DNA of 64,000 nt from Lucifuga dentata. Lineage: Eukaryota; Chordata; Actinopteri; Ophidiiformes; Bythitidae. The notes under the pieces were generated by a model. That model was not told the DNA's origin, did not search any database, and saw only the letters and a list, made by a program, of their open reading frames with translations. Shown here piece by piece: positions 48,847 through 59,831 of the stretch. Where the stretch lies: positions 52,008 to 116,007 of the forward strand of contig VXCM01000948.1 in NCBI GenBank assembly GCA_014773175.1. The letters run 5' to 3'. The first letter of the stretch is position 1. Each line of letters begins with the position of its first letter. Made by a program: the position numbers and the translations under genes.

Positions 48847-48867
48847 GACCACGCATGTCACGTGGTC
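48847..48867. promoter_or_regulatory. Dyad GACCACG-N7-CGTGGTC with CACGTG core, upstream of foxd2
   Basis: Perfect 7-base inverted arms are separated by 7 bases, with an E-box CACGTG at 48859-48864. It lies 529 bases upstream of the foxd2 ATG, in the likely promoter region. A dimeric factor site is possible; this is inference from symmetry and position. Confidence 0.3.
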
Positions 48868-49208
48868 TTTGAGTCACAGTTACCAGGAACTACTACATGG
48901 CCAAAATTACTCTGCAAAAAATAAGATTTTTTAAAATCTTCGTGTGAGTCTTAAAATCTTGCTCATGGGGGTAAAATAAATAAATAAATAATAAAATAAA
49001 TAAACAAATAAATAATCCCGCTATGGGGTAACTTCGCTTGTCCCCGTGTATATTAACTTATTTGAAAAATTTCAAGTTTCCATATAGAAAAATTGCATAT
49101 AATTTTTAATTTGTCTTCTGTCATTATAGACAAATTTGAACATTTGTTTCAGAAAAAATAGATCCAGATATTTTAACAGAAAGTGGAATTGTCTCATTGA
49201 CACTCCAC

Positions 49209-49265
49209 CACGTGATTTTACCTTCACTCCTACAATTTTAAGGCTGACTGACGTCGAATGACTCA
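49209..49265. promoter_or_regulatory. Cluster of E-box, CRE-like and AP-1-like sites upstream of foxd2
   Basis: CACGTG at 49209-49214, TGACGTC at 49249-49255 and TGACTCA at 49259-49265 lie within 57 bases, about 0.9 kb upstream of the foxd2 ATG. Each is a consensus bZIP or bHLH site. The clustering may be chance. Confidence 0.25.
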
Positions 49266-49859
49266 TTAAAAATGTTTTGTTTTGTTTTTGTTGTTTTGTT
49301 GTTTTTTTTTTTTTTTTTTTTTTNTTTTTTTTTTTTTTTTGTTTTGTTTTTTTTGCAATGTAAGGTGAGCGCAGGTGTGCACGAATGATGATGAGAGTGG
49401 TCTGCCATAGGCTACATCTTAGGGACGCGGGGCTGGCATAAAGTGATGTTTTTAATAGTACCAAATCAAATATTTGTTTAATGTGAGTAAGTTATTTTAG
49501 CTGCTGAAAAACATCTGCACTGTAAATCAAAGGCCATCAAACATAATGAAGCGCATCAAAAGCAAATCTCAAATTGAAACTGTGCAGAACAGTGCAAGAA
49601 AAACCCAAACAATGAAAATAATCATGCCTGTATTCTTATTCTTATTGTTGTTAAATAAGCGCAATATTAATAAATTGCTATATAAGCCTGTTACCAACAT
49701 TATTTTCCTGAATATTTTTACCTTTTACTGTCACATTTCCAGCTTTGTTTTGTTTTGTTTTTTGTTTGTTTTGTTTTTTGTTTGTTTGTTTTTTTTCTCC
49801 AAGCAGGGACATCATCAGTTACATCATTTTCTCTTGGCTTGGAATAAATATTAAAAGTG

Positions 49860-50480
49860 AACTATTGTTTCTCGCTCATAATAAATTTGCTGATGGGTCT
49901 GAGCCTAATAAATCCGCCTTCAAAGCTTTTGGCCAGCAGCCTGATTCCCTGATCAATTCTCACGGGTTTTATATTTTCCTTGTCAAGAAGTCACGACATT
50001 ATCCATCTGCATTTTCTGCATAATTCAGAAGACTTCACAGGAGTAAAGTCATCGGCAACCTGCTCCAACTCGTCATCGCCAGCAGATGACGTGTCATATG
50101 CAATGTGTGTGTGCGGGCCTATTTGGAAGAGGACAGGCGGACATTCCATTTCATTACGCTGCAGAAACACGGAGTTACTGTAATGCATTCACATCAGCAC
50201 CTCATTCGTCTTATTACAGGCCAACACACAGCCGTGTGTTTTTACAGTTATAAATGTTGGCTTTTGAGGAAGCTAGAATTCTTTCACGCCGGACAATGAC
50301 TTGTTTTTGTTAATTTGTAATTTAATAAACGCGAATCGACATTAAAATCTGTGATTTTTAACATCAATGACTTTGACAGGGTTGCGTTTTGCTTCATTCA
50401 TGTCAATCATTCCACAGAGGCATCAAGTGAAACACATGAAGCGTCAGAAGCCGCAGAAAGATTGCAGCGAGGCCGACAGC
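49860..50480. other. Candidate enhancer-like block between foxe3 and foxd2
   Basis: About 600 bases of complex, transposon-free, reading-frame-poor sequence lie 1.5-2.2 kb upstream of foxd2. The block includes a TGACGTGTCA site near 50090 and an inverted ACACA...TGTGT pair near 50224-50240. It stands out from the simple-sequence DNA to its left and right. Any enhancer role is inference from composition and place; no alignment was available. Confidence 0.25.
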
Positions 50481-52429
50481 TCTAATTCCCTCTGTTAATA
50501 TATTTCTGTTTGTCATATACCCATTTATTTATTTATGCTCTTTTCATACTTGTCTTTTTTTTTTTTTTTTTTTTTTTTAGAAATTGACTACATGATAAAT
50601 TTAACATGGGAAATATCATAAGAAATATTTAAGACACAACTTTACAGATGTTACATATTAAGACCAGGCTGTCTATTTGATTCACTTTAGTTGAATTTTA
50701 ACCAATAGCCAACATCACGTTTAAAATTCATAAATAAAACTCTCCTGTATCCTGAGAGCTATAGCTGTTCAACTACAACAAGAATTCTGATTATTTTCTC
50801 AAAAGTATGAGAATGATTTTCAGATTTGTTGTCAACCAACAAAATTCGGATTTGTTGTCAACCTAGGCTGTTAAACCAGTTTTTTTGTGACCCACAAAGC
50901 CTTTGGTCAGTTTGGTTTTACTTCTTCTGATTGGTGAATTGATCTTACCTCAGGCTTTGTCATTGTTGCAGTTTTCCGGAGTTGAAGCGCCATCTGCTGT
51001 TTCGAAGTTATTAGGAAAAAAATCTAAAAATGAAAGAAAAATGAAATTACAATGAAATAGAATAAAATGCAGCATATCATGTCAGTGTGATCTAGTAGGA
51101 ATCTAGTCACTTTTCACTGCTGTCAAAGCATGTTGGGAAAACATTCTGGTAAGATGGTGTATAAAGTAATATTTACTGTATGTGTATAGAGATATTTGCA
51201 TTTTACCGATGTAGGGCGAGATTGCTGTCAGACATAATGAAATCATCAAAACCTGGTGAGTGAAATATGCAGCATATGTGGGAACAAAAATGCAAAGCTA
51301 AACTGGGTCTTTTAGGTTGCCTGGCTTCAAGTCTGCAGCTTGGTTGTGACTCGGTTGTCATCACACTGCAGTATTGGAGTAACTATCTGAAGACTCGATA
51401 AATGAAAACAAGGAGTGGAAAGTGGAACAAATGTCAGAAAAGCTCAAAAATATGACTTCTACGTGGAGCCAAGAATCAATAAAACTCCTCGAAGGGAGCA
51501 GAGGACTCACTTGAGCATCTGGATTTCCTTCTAATCAGACACTTTGTTCTGCAGTCGATTAATGTGCTGTTGTTGCACAAGCAGCCTGTGATGTTACTCT
51601 ACTGTTGGGTCGCTGAAATAAACAAAGACTGTTTTTAACATGTTGGCCTGGTTTACCGTGCTGTTCTGGGTGCATGTGTGTTCCTTGCTGACATTTTTTT
51701 TTTTTTTTTTTTTTTTTTGGCCAGATGATATAATAGCCCCCTTCTCCAGCACGGAAGGTAAAGATCCAATTTTGGTGTCAGCCAAAGATTCATTTACTCT
51801 CTTTTCAAAATGTCACTTTGCATCTAAGCTGACACCAGTTTCATCTTCTGCACTCTGTCCCTAGACTGTAATATTCTACATTCACAAGCCATTTTGTTTT
51901 GAGTAAGGGATACAATTCTTAGTTTTTACTGGCAAGAAGAAGCCTGAGTGTACTCTGTACCTTCTTATGCCAATTCTCTGCAGAATGTTAAAGTCATTCT
52001 GGGAAATATAATAAATCACTAAGTGAAGTAGCTACATGTGAGGCTGGTAGGGGTTGAATAGCGCTCCAAAATATCAATTACAACACTTCACACTATAAAA
52101 ATACTTTAAGGAACAAGTCAAGTGAAGTGACCAACAACAGGCAGTGCTGTCCTGTCCTTCAATTTGCAATTACTTCACTATTGGCTGGTCCCCCAAAATA
52201 AAGTGTATTCACAAGAAACTCACAAATTCTAAAAAAATTCATGGCTAAAAATATACATTTAAAAAACAGGTTTTGTTGCCATCTAGTGGTTAAAAAATTA
52301 CCTTTCCAGACAAAACAAACTATTGTATTAGACATGAATAAGTCAAATCAATTTCTCTGTGTGCAGTAGTAATTTCATGATTTTTCTGGTTTTTACCTGA
52401 TGCCACTGAATGAATATGTGTTTGTGTTT

Positions 52430-52640
52430 ATTTATTTGTTAGTCAGGGACAGTGTACCAAAACAACAAAAAACCAAAACATTAATCTCATAGGAGAAAAG
52501 ATGCATTGTACCAGATTTTCTATGCAGTCCCTGAGGCAGGTGGGCATGACATTCCATATACAATATAAATACATATAAATATAAATACAAATACATATCC
52601 AGAATACTAAATACAAAATATGAAATATAAAACCAAGTAG
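52430..52640 (+). repeat. Possible interspersed-repeat fragment
   Basis: TTTATTTGTTAGTCAGGGAC followed by AGTGTACC and, later, CCCTGAGGCAGGTGGGCATG resembles a dispersed fish repeat; then (ATAAATACAT)n-like sequence. Based on memory only. Confidence 0.3.
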
Positions 52641-52899
52641 CTTTACCACTTCACTATTAAAAAGATCTCAACAACAAAGCTATTGACCTAGGTTATTAAT
52701 TTACTTTAGATGAAAAAAATTGGTCTTCTTTCCACTTGTCAGAAGTAAAGAGCCCTCAGCTGATAGATTCAATGCTTCAAAAATTCAAAAGATGAGGATG
52801 CGAGATTATAGAAAAGGATTAATACAAAGCTGTGACCTTGATGCATTCAGTCGCTGTTAAATTGAGTCTACACTTATATATTATGTTTGACTATGTTAG

Positions 52900-53190
52900 A
52901 TAACTGCAGCTATAAAGACTCTCACACATCTATCCCTCCATTCATCTTCTCCACTCATCCTGTGCAGGGTTGTAGAGACGCAGGGCACCACAGACAGATC
53001 AATCGCAGGGCTACACACACTCATTCACACTCACATTCATATACACAGGAAACTGAGTTTCCACCCTGCATGTCTTTGGGCTGCAGGAGGGGACACAGGG
53101 ATAACATACAACCGGAAAAGAAAGAGTCAGATTTGAGCCCACAACCTTCTTGCTGAGGCAACAGTACTAACCTATGTGCCACCGTGAGCA
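52900..53190 (+). repeat. Degenerate common teleost interspersed repeat
   Basis: The order TCATTCACACTCACATTCAT, CATGTCTTTGGGCTGCAGGA, TTGAGCCCACAACCTTCTTG and GTGCCACCGTGAG matches a very widespread fish repeat recalled from memory. No coding content. Confidence 0.45.
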
Positions 53191-53772
53191 AACTCAACAG
53201 CTATTTCTTTGAAGACTTAATTCAAGTTGACTTATAGAACCAAATAGCAAGTCAAGTTGCTTTTGACTTGATACTGTTAGATGACACAATATTTAATGTG
53301 ATTCCATACTGCCCCACTAGGTGGTACCAGGACAGAAAGAAATATGCAATGGTCTTCAACCTTTATAAAGATGCAAATTCTGATTTTCAGAAGTCCAAAA
53401 TCCTGCAAACAGCAATATCTACTCCATAACAGCTCATTTAACAAACTACTGCATGGAAAGTTATTGGAATGAAAAACTCAAGCATCCAGTCCTCTGCCCA
53501 AATAGTTGTGTTGGCAAACAAGAACATGCCAATATACATGCATGGGCAAATTTATTTTCAAATGTTTAACAGTTATGAAAATCTGTTATAAAAGTGTAAC
53601 CGTATGTTTAAATGGCCAGGGAATAATTCTATCTTTAATATTCCTGACTTGCTCATTATCTGTTTTCAAAGATGCACTCACAAAAATACAGTCAATTTAA
53701 TGCCTAAAGCTTACCTTATGTGATTATATTGTATATATAGCAAAACAACATAGAAAAGATTTTGCATTATGA

Positions 53773-53985
53773 TACACTTAGTGGCCAGAAAACACCTGTT
53801 TACTGTAACACAATCCAATACAACAGTCCTGCGAGAAATACCAACTTTATGAAACTAATAATTTCTAGTTGTTGATGATGTCTCAGAGAGGTGTTGATTT
53901 AGCTATGGTCATTTTTGAGGCTGGAGTCTGTGTTGTTTTTACTGGACTGCATTATGTTGTACATGTTTCTAATAAGTGAATGAGG
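53773..53985 (+). mobile_element. Short MITE-like repeat (TACACTTAGTGGCCA type)
   Basis: It opens TACACTTAGTGGCCAGAAAA and continues ACAACAGTCCTGCGAGAAAT, TCTCAGAGAGGTGTTGATTT and TTTCTAATAAGTGA. It resembles a common fish MITE. The right end is degenerate, so the termini cannot be paired securely. Confidence 0.45.
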
Positions 53986-54159
53986 CAGATAAAATATTAC
54001 AAGCATCCTTAAAAATAATGCAGTCCAAAACAACAATTCAACAATAAAGAAACTGAGTCAACACACAAACAGCTGAACAGCTGAACAAAAACCCAACATT
54101 TTAAGTCAGGTGGTATTTACATGGTGCAAGTATTTCCATTTTTCTAGGCATTATACTTT

Positions 54160-54340
54160 ACAATATATTAATTTTGTGTTAAGAAAGTTTGAATAAAGCA
54201 TAAAACCATTTGCACATTGTTGCATTCTTTTTTCACATTTAAACTTCTCTCATTTGCATTTAATTAATATTTTGTGATTCTAATTGCACACAGTGTAGTG
54301 AAATCTTCTTTATGATTACAAATGCCTTGAATTTAAACAT
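54160..54340. other. AT-rich block with POU octamer beside TAATTAAT, 3' of foxe3
   Basis: ATTTGCAT (54252-54259) is followed one base later by TAATTAAT (54261-54268). This is an octamer next to a paired homeodomain-type site, about 1.2 kb past the foxe3 stop. Lens and neural enhancers often combine such sites, but AT-rich DNA also yields them by chance. Confidence 0.2.
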
Positions 54341-54885
54341 CTATTTTATTCGAGTAAAATTTTTATAATACAGTTTTTCTGTGGGACTATTTTTAGGCCT
54401 AAAATCCAACACATCGATGCTGCTTATATAAGCGTTGGTGACAAAAGATACTAAAATTTAAAAAAACCACAATATAAATGTATATCACAAAATATGGTCT
54501 AAATTTAAATCCAAATGTATATTCATCTACTGCATGATGCGACCTTATTTTCCTTTTAATGAATATTTGAGTCTAAATTTTGAGGAAAAAATAAAGGCTG
54601 ATGATTGTTCAGAGCTGAGATGTAGGCGTGTTGTTGACAGCCTATATCCTCTTTAAAAGTTTTTTTTAATTATTATTTTTTATCATATTACATTTTGAAT
54701 GACTTTGCTGAAAATGTGGTTTTGTGTGTGGATTAAAGAAATCAATACTGAAAGAAGCCAATAACTTCAGTCATTTACCCTTAATTAGCATGTCATTGGA
54801 ACCACAATGGAGAAAATATTCATATTCACAATACAGTGCATTTTAATTAGTTAAATATAGACCACATTTAGTTGAAAAAAACTAA

Positions 54886-54891
54886 TTTATT
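54886..54891 (-). terminator. foxe3: Candidate foxe3 polyadenylation signal (AATAAA)
   Basis: This is an AATAAA hexamer on the minus strand about 530 bases past the foxe3 stop codon, in AT-rich DNA. It is the first good match I could see in that direction. A 3' UTR of about 0.55 kb would result. No transcript evidence is available. Confidence 0.35.
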
Positions 54892-55423
54892 TTCAGATAT
54901 ATTTGTCTTCAAAAAATGTTAAGTACACCATTCTCTAAATAAAATAAAAACAAAATTTTAGACCACACACCTACTTACATTACATACACTGACTTAGATG
55001 ATATAACAAAATCAATGTAAAACACAGGAACAAACATTTAACGAAATGTGGCACAATAAAAAATAAAAAAAAAAGCACGGGAAAATCTGAGATGGCTTCA
55101 TACATTTTTGACTGGAATGTATTTTATAAAGAGGCTCATAACGTTTTTTCATATCGTTTAAGATCAATGGCATAAATCACGGATTTTCCTTTAAGAACTA
55201 ATTCTATACAAAAAAATGATATGGTGACATTGAAAAAATAGTTATTTTGATATTATTTGAAAGCTGCTGTTGCTGATATATAACATGTAAAGTTGTAGTA
55301 ATACTGTCATGCGTCTTTCCTGCTCAGTATTGTGACAATGCACTTGGTGTTTAAATCCTCTGTAATATCTCTTTAATATACCTGGAGATACTTTTTTTTT
55401 TCTTTTTCCCCCATAGGTACTGC

Positions 55424-56692
55424 TCACATGTAGCGTTCTAAACCTGACGCAAAGTTGGCTTGTCTCATGTAAGAATTGTTGTAGGAGTTCATGGGACTGG
55501 AAAGGCCAAGCAACTGCTCCGTGTGCTCGGCGCACGAACCGGGACGCAGCGGCGGAAGGGAGATCCGGTTGCCGGTGCAGTACACCTGAGAGCTCGCAGG
55601 GGAGAAACCGGCCTGAGTCATGTTGGTCATGTTTGGAGGAGAGGCTGAAGAGGAGTAGGAGTAACCTGCGGTCAGGTTGGAGGGGATGTTCCCGCTGTTT
55701 CTGCTCAGCATGTTCGCTGAGGGGTTGACAGTCTGGGTCTGGAAACACGCAGACGGGTCGGTGCCGGTGACCGAGCAGCTGGAGGTCATTGTGCACAGGT
55801 CCGCGCCGCCCAGGCCCAGCGCTGCCTGGGAGCTGAGCTCTCCCCCCGGCGGCCCCCCCTGCACCACCGCCTGCTGGCTGATGATGTTGTCGATGCTGAA
55901 CATGCGCGGCTGTCCTTGGGAGACGCCGGCGGAGCTCTGATAGTGATGCAGCATGGCCGGATGCGGGGATGTGGCTGTCAGCTGAGACCCGTACCCGGAA
56001 CCGATCCCAGGGTACAGGGTGTTAGGGTAAGAAGGCCTCCCCATTGGGGTTGGGGTGAAGGCGCTGGAACTCTGCATGTAGCCCGGGTAGGTGCTTACGT
56101 CTGTGCGCTTGAACCTTTTCCTTCTCCTCAGAAAGCTCCCGTTGTCAAACATGTCCTCGGCTGCGGGATCAAGAGTCCAGTAGTTGCCTTTACCTGGTCT
56201 GCCGGGCTCCCGGGGGATCTTGACAAAACAGTCATTGAGGGTGAGGTTGTGACGGATGGAGTTTTGCCACTTCTTAGAGTTCTCCCTGTAGAAGGGAAAG
56301 CGCTCCATGATGAATTTATAAATGCCCCCCAGGGTGAGCTTCCTCTCGGGGGAGTTGGCGATCGCCATGGCGATGAGAGCTATGTAGCTGTAGGGGGGTT
56401 TGCCCCGCTGGACGGGCCGCTTCCTCCGGCGGCTCCCAGCGGGCAGCTGCTCCTCAGTCTGCCCCAGAGCGCTTCCATCCTCCGTGTTTGGACTGCTGCC
56501 ACGGGGCTCCGACTTGATCAAAATGTTGTCTTTAGCTCGGACCTGAAGCATCAGAGGCGGCGGAGGCAGCGGCGAGTCCAAGCTGACACTTGGAGACATG
56601 ACAAGAGGACTTGTTGCCTCTGCAGGCGAATGCTGCGTGTCAGCGGTCATGTTGCACATGCCAGAGAAGTACGAATAACTTGCCAGATTCAT
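55424..56692 (-). CDS. foxe3: Forkhead box protein E3 (FoxE3), intronless, 422 aa
   Basis: This encodes a nuclear forkhead transcription factor. In vertebrates FoxE3 maintains proliferation and survival of lens epithelium. A basic stretch [17 protein letters not shown] (87-103) leads into the forkhead domain (about 98-196), with recognition helix [15 protein letters not shown] (142-156) and wing end [16 protein letters not shown] (265-272) is eh1-like, and IKSE (59-62) fits a sumoylation consensus. FoxE3 rather than FoxE1 is supported by [18 protein letters not shown] inside the domain and by the C-terminus [11 protein letters not shown], which parallels the human FOXE3 end and not that of FOXE1. 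The ATG at 56692 is the first Met after an in-frame TAA 15 bases upstream, but its context is weak (T at -3). M12 and M15 follow closely and have better contexts. The stop is TGA at 55424-55426. The protein is about 100 residues longer than human FOXE3 (319 aa), mainly in the Ser/Thr/Gly-rich C-terminal half. FOXD2 neighbours FOXE3 in the same order in human, which supports both names. Confidence 0.94.
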   Translation of the reverse strand: MNLASYSYFSGMCNMTADTQHSPAEATSPLVMSPSVSLDSPLPPPPLMLQVRAKDNILIKSEPRGSSPNTEDGSALGQTEEQLPAGSRRRKRPVQRGKPPYSYIALIAMAIANSPERKLTLGGIYKFIMERFPFYRENSKKWQNSIRHNLTLNDCFVKIPREPGRPGKGNYWTLDPAAEDMFDNGSFLRRRKRFKRTDVSTYPGYMQSSSAFTPTPMGRPSYPNTLYPGIGSGYGSQLTATSPHPAMLHHYQSSAGVSQGQPRMFSIDNIISQQAVVQGGPPGGELSSQAALGLGGADLCTMTSSCSVTGTDPSACFQTQTVNPSANMLSRNSGNIPSNLTAGYSYSSSASPPNMTNMTQAGFSPASSQVYCTGNRISLPPLRPGSCAEHTEQLLGLSSPMNSYNNSYMRQANFASGLERYM

Positions 56693-56809
56693 AAAAGAAA
56701 TGTTTTAAAACTGTCCTCTCCTGTGGAAATAATCAGCTGAGAAAAACGAAAGATAGTTGAGCAAGGGACTGATCCCCTGTCAAGCCAAAAATAGCCCGTC
56801 TTTCTTGGT

Positions 56810-56860
<51 letters not shown>
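56810..56860. repeat. (GT)n microsatellite in the presumed foxe3 5' leader
   Basis: This is about 25 uninterrupted GT units on the plus strand, read as (CA)n on the foxe3 sense strand, between the candidate TATA box and the ATG. Confidence 0.9.
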
Positions 56861-56862
<2 letters not shown>

Positions 56863-56885
56863 AGGTGAGAGAAAGGCGTTGACAG

Positions 56886-56892
56886 CTTTATA
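56886..56892 (-). promoter_or_regulatory. foxe3: Candidate TATA box of foxe3 (TATAAAG)
   Basis: TATAAAG on the minus strand lies 194-200 bases upstream of the foxe3 ATG. A start site about 30 bases downstream would fall near 56860, exactly at the edge of the (CA)n tract, giving a 5' leader of about 170 bases made largely of that repeat. Inferred from sequence and spacing only. Confidence 0.4.
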
Positions 56893-57436
56893 AGACTGGG
56901 CAGGAATGACGCCACTGGTCCCGCTGATGACGATGAAAGACCCAAACCCTCAAGAAAATCTCTGTAATATTTAACAGGCTGATAAGAGACTGAATGTCTC
57001 TCATTTTCTAATCTTACAACAGGTTATGGTGCGTAATGTTATACTCTATTCTAAGTGAAGGTTTTTTTTTTTTTTTNAGGTTTTTTTTTTTTTTGTTTGT
57101 TTTTTAACTGTCCTAGATATCAATCTATGGCATGTCAATAAAACAGAGAATCTAAAAATGCCTCAATATCCATTGTAGATAATGTTAACAATATGTATTT
57201 GCAGCAAAAGTATTCATAAATGCATCATGTGTTTAAATTGCTATACTGACATTATGTACTGGATGACACATTTAAAAAAGAATAGAAGAAGTGTAACTTT
57301 TGGAGTGCAATGCTTTTTTTGCTGAGATATTTAGAACCCTTAACAGCAAATTTGTACCTTGAAAAAGTACTAAAACAAAATACTAAAACATACACATTTG
57401 TTTTCAGACAGCTGGAAATGTACCTGTTTTGGTAAA

Positions 57437-57502
57437 ACTCTCTCTCTCTCTCTCTGTGTCTCTCTCTCGCTCTCTCTTCCACACACACACACACACACAC
57501 AC
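57437..57502. repeat. (TC)n(CA)n compound tract
   Basis: Interrupted TC units followed by about 11 CA units, 0.75 kb upstream of the foxe3 ATG. Confidence 0.9.
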
Positions 57503-58041
57503 ATAGAACACACAGAAACAACACTCAGAGCTACTCCAAACCCAACAGCCAATCCACCAACTGAAAAATAATAACAAGCCACTACAAACAAGCAATTGAG
57601 CTATGAAAGCTTTGGGGGAAGAAAAGTAAATATCCCTTCATTTCATTCTCACTTTTGGAGAATGATAATCAAACATTCGCCTTCCCAGATAGAAGACGTG
57701 TTATCTTATGGATTTCAAAGTAAAAACACAGTTCTCTACACTGCTGGCATTCAGAAAATCCACTTTAAACACAAAGATATGATAGTGGTCCTAATTGGTT
57801 TTTAGGCAAATAAAGGGCTGAGGTTCATCACACAAGGTGGATAAGATACACGGGGATATGACCTGCTACCATCACTTTTAACATGGGAGCTCATGTTACA
57901 GAGGATGTTATTGACAGGTAAGATGCCAGGACTGAGCCCAGCAAGACAGATTGTGTTCATCAGCATGTCATATGCACGTTTTAATAACTGGATATGGGGA
58001 AAGTGACAGAGAGAGAGGCATGACAAGTAGAAATATGGGGG

Positions 58042-58043
58042 GN

Positions 58044-58076
<33 letters not shown>
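58042..58076. repeat. (GA)n microsatellite with N at 58043
   Basis: About 16 GA units after a G run and an N. Confidence 0.9.
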
Positions 58077-58077
<1 letters not shown>

Positions 58078-58799
58078 GGTGTATTTGAAATGGCATCCTT
58101 GCCTCTCACATACGAAATACTAAAGAATTAATGAAAATGGTAGGACTAATCAAACTAAAGTCATAAACCATCTGCCTCCTGTTCCGTAAGTGTCCGTTCC
58201 CTTGCCCATGTCACCTGTTAACTATAAGTTCTGTCAACACAAAATCCTGCCAACATTTGCCCACAGACTCAGCCCCTCCCAGCCCAGCCACAGCTCAGAC
58301 AACTCAGACAAAACTAAGCCCAACTAGCTGCTCACAGTCAGTGGCTAACAGCTTCAGACAGGCGTGGGAGTGTGGCTGTATCCAAGCAGGATCTGCCCCC
58401 AGAGCTGCCAGGTCAGGCAGGACAAACAGGGGCTCAGGCCAGGAAACGGGCCCTACGCCTCGGGGCCTGCGGCCTCTTGCTAATCCCCTCTCCCCCTCCC
58501 AAACCTCCCCACTCAGAGCCCCTCTATACCTCCCTGCATTGCTATACTCCCTATACATCCACATTCTGTGGTCATTCTGTCCCTTTACAGTCTAAAATGC
58601 ACATGCATGATCTGTATCAAGGATAAATAAATAAATAATAATAATAATTCTTGTATTAATTTCACTTATCCCACACAATATTGCCCCCCCCCCCATGAGT
58701 AAAAAACATGGGGAGTGAATTATTGTGGTACTAAGTGCAATTTTAATAGGGGATTTAATGGGGGGATACTTGACATTAAATAAAGTGGTCATGATGGTT

Positions 58800-58975
58800 T
58801 AAATTTTTGATGGTTTTATTTATGGATTTGATGGTGGTTATATTTTTTATGATCAAGAGTGTACATTGTTGTTTATGTGTTTTTTTGTTGTATTGTTTTT
58901 GTCATAAATTATGGGAGCACTGATCACAAGACAAATTTCCATGTATTCTTGGACAAATAAAATTCAGTTTCAGTT
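58800..58975 (+). repeat. Possible LINE 3' tail
   Basis: ACAAGACAAATTTCCATG followed by GGACAAATAAAATTCAG resembles 3' ends of fish non-LTR elements. No coding part remains. Confidence 0.3.
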
Positions 58976-59831
58976 CAATTTTCAAAACTGAAACTGGGAT
59001 GAAGCCACGCTTTTTAAGATGCGCTGGGATATATAAATTAAAACGGAAGAGGATAGAAAATGCTAGATTTCAACTATTCACATAGTTAAACATCGTCCAA
59101 TGTAACAGCCATACATTTCAGACAAACTGGAATTATATTGAGAAATAAATAGTATCTTAAGATATACAGTGAATAGGTTTTGTATTCACTACAGGTATTA
59201 TCTTGAAAGAGCATGACCGAGAGCATAACTCAGAAATGTATTGGTGTCAGGAACACACACTTGTTATAAATTCACAAATGAGCTGTTGTTAGAAGGTCAG
59301 TGGGAAAAGGAGTTACCTGAGGGGAGGGCCCACACTGCTTTATGTTAACAAGTATAACTTTGGGCATTGTGGTTACACACACATAAATTATAAATTATAA
59401 CCATTACCAGACCAAAGTCGATATATTTGCTGAAATCAGAGTTTGTGGCTGTTTCAATTCAAGTTTTGTCACACTTTTAATGTGTGTGTGCGTGTGTGCA
59501 TGCACGCGTGATAGGGAATACCCATTTTAACTTTAAGAGGGTTTTAATATTCACTGTTTGTCGATTCAATTAGACAGGTTATATAAAGATTTGTCTTGTA
59601 GACAACAATGGTGTAAGACGATGGTACTGTATGATCAGAGGACAAACACAAACACACACATCCACGCAACACATATTCCATTAGGAAAAATGGAGAACAT
59701 GTAACACGTAATGCATTGAAAGGTGTGTCTATTTTTAAATGATGATGAGTGTGTTTGTAAGTTCCGTTGTGTATTTATGAACTGGTGTTTGTTAAAACGT
59801 GGAGTCAAGATCTGGGAAGTACCAACTCTTA

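Larger units (their letters stand above)
50481..54885. other. foxe3-foxd2 intergenic DNA, right part
   Basis: AT-rich with three degenerate interspersed repeats (52430-52640, 52900-53190, 53773-53985) and T homopolymers at 50556-50578 and 51690-51718. No gene seen. Confidence 0.5.
56900..59831. other. DNA upstream of foxe3
   Basis: No gene seen. 58230-58560 is a complex, GC-richer block that could be regulatory; the remainder is AT-rich with simple repeats. Confidence 0.45.

Noticed and set aside
55242..55796. 184-codon minus-strand frame overlapping the foxe3 3' end
   Set aside because: Shifted frame of the foxe3 coding region; no homology recognised.
55916..56740. 274-codon open frame on the plus strand across foxe3
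   Set aside because: It lies antisense to the foxe3 coding region and spans its forkhead domain. GC-rich codon use of the real gene keeps the opposite strand open, and its predicted product matches no family I know.
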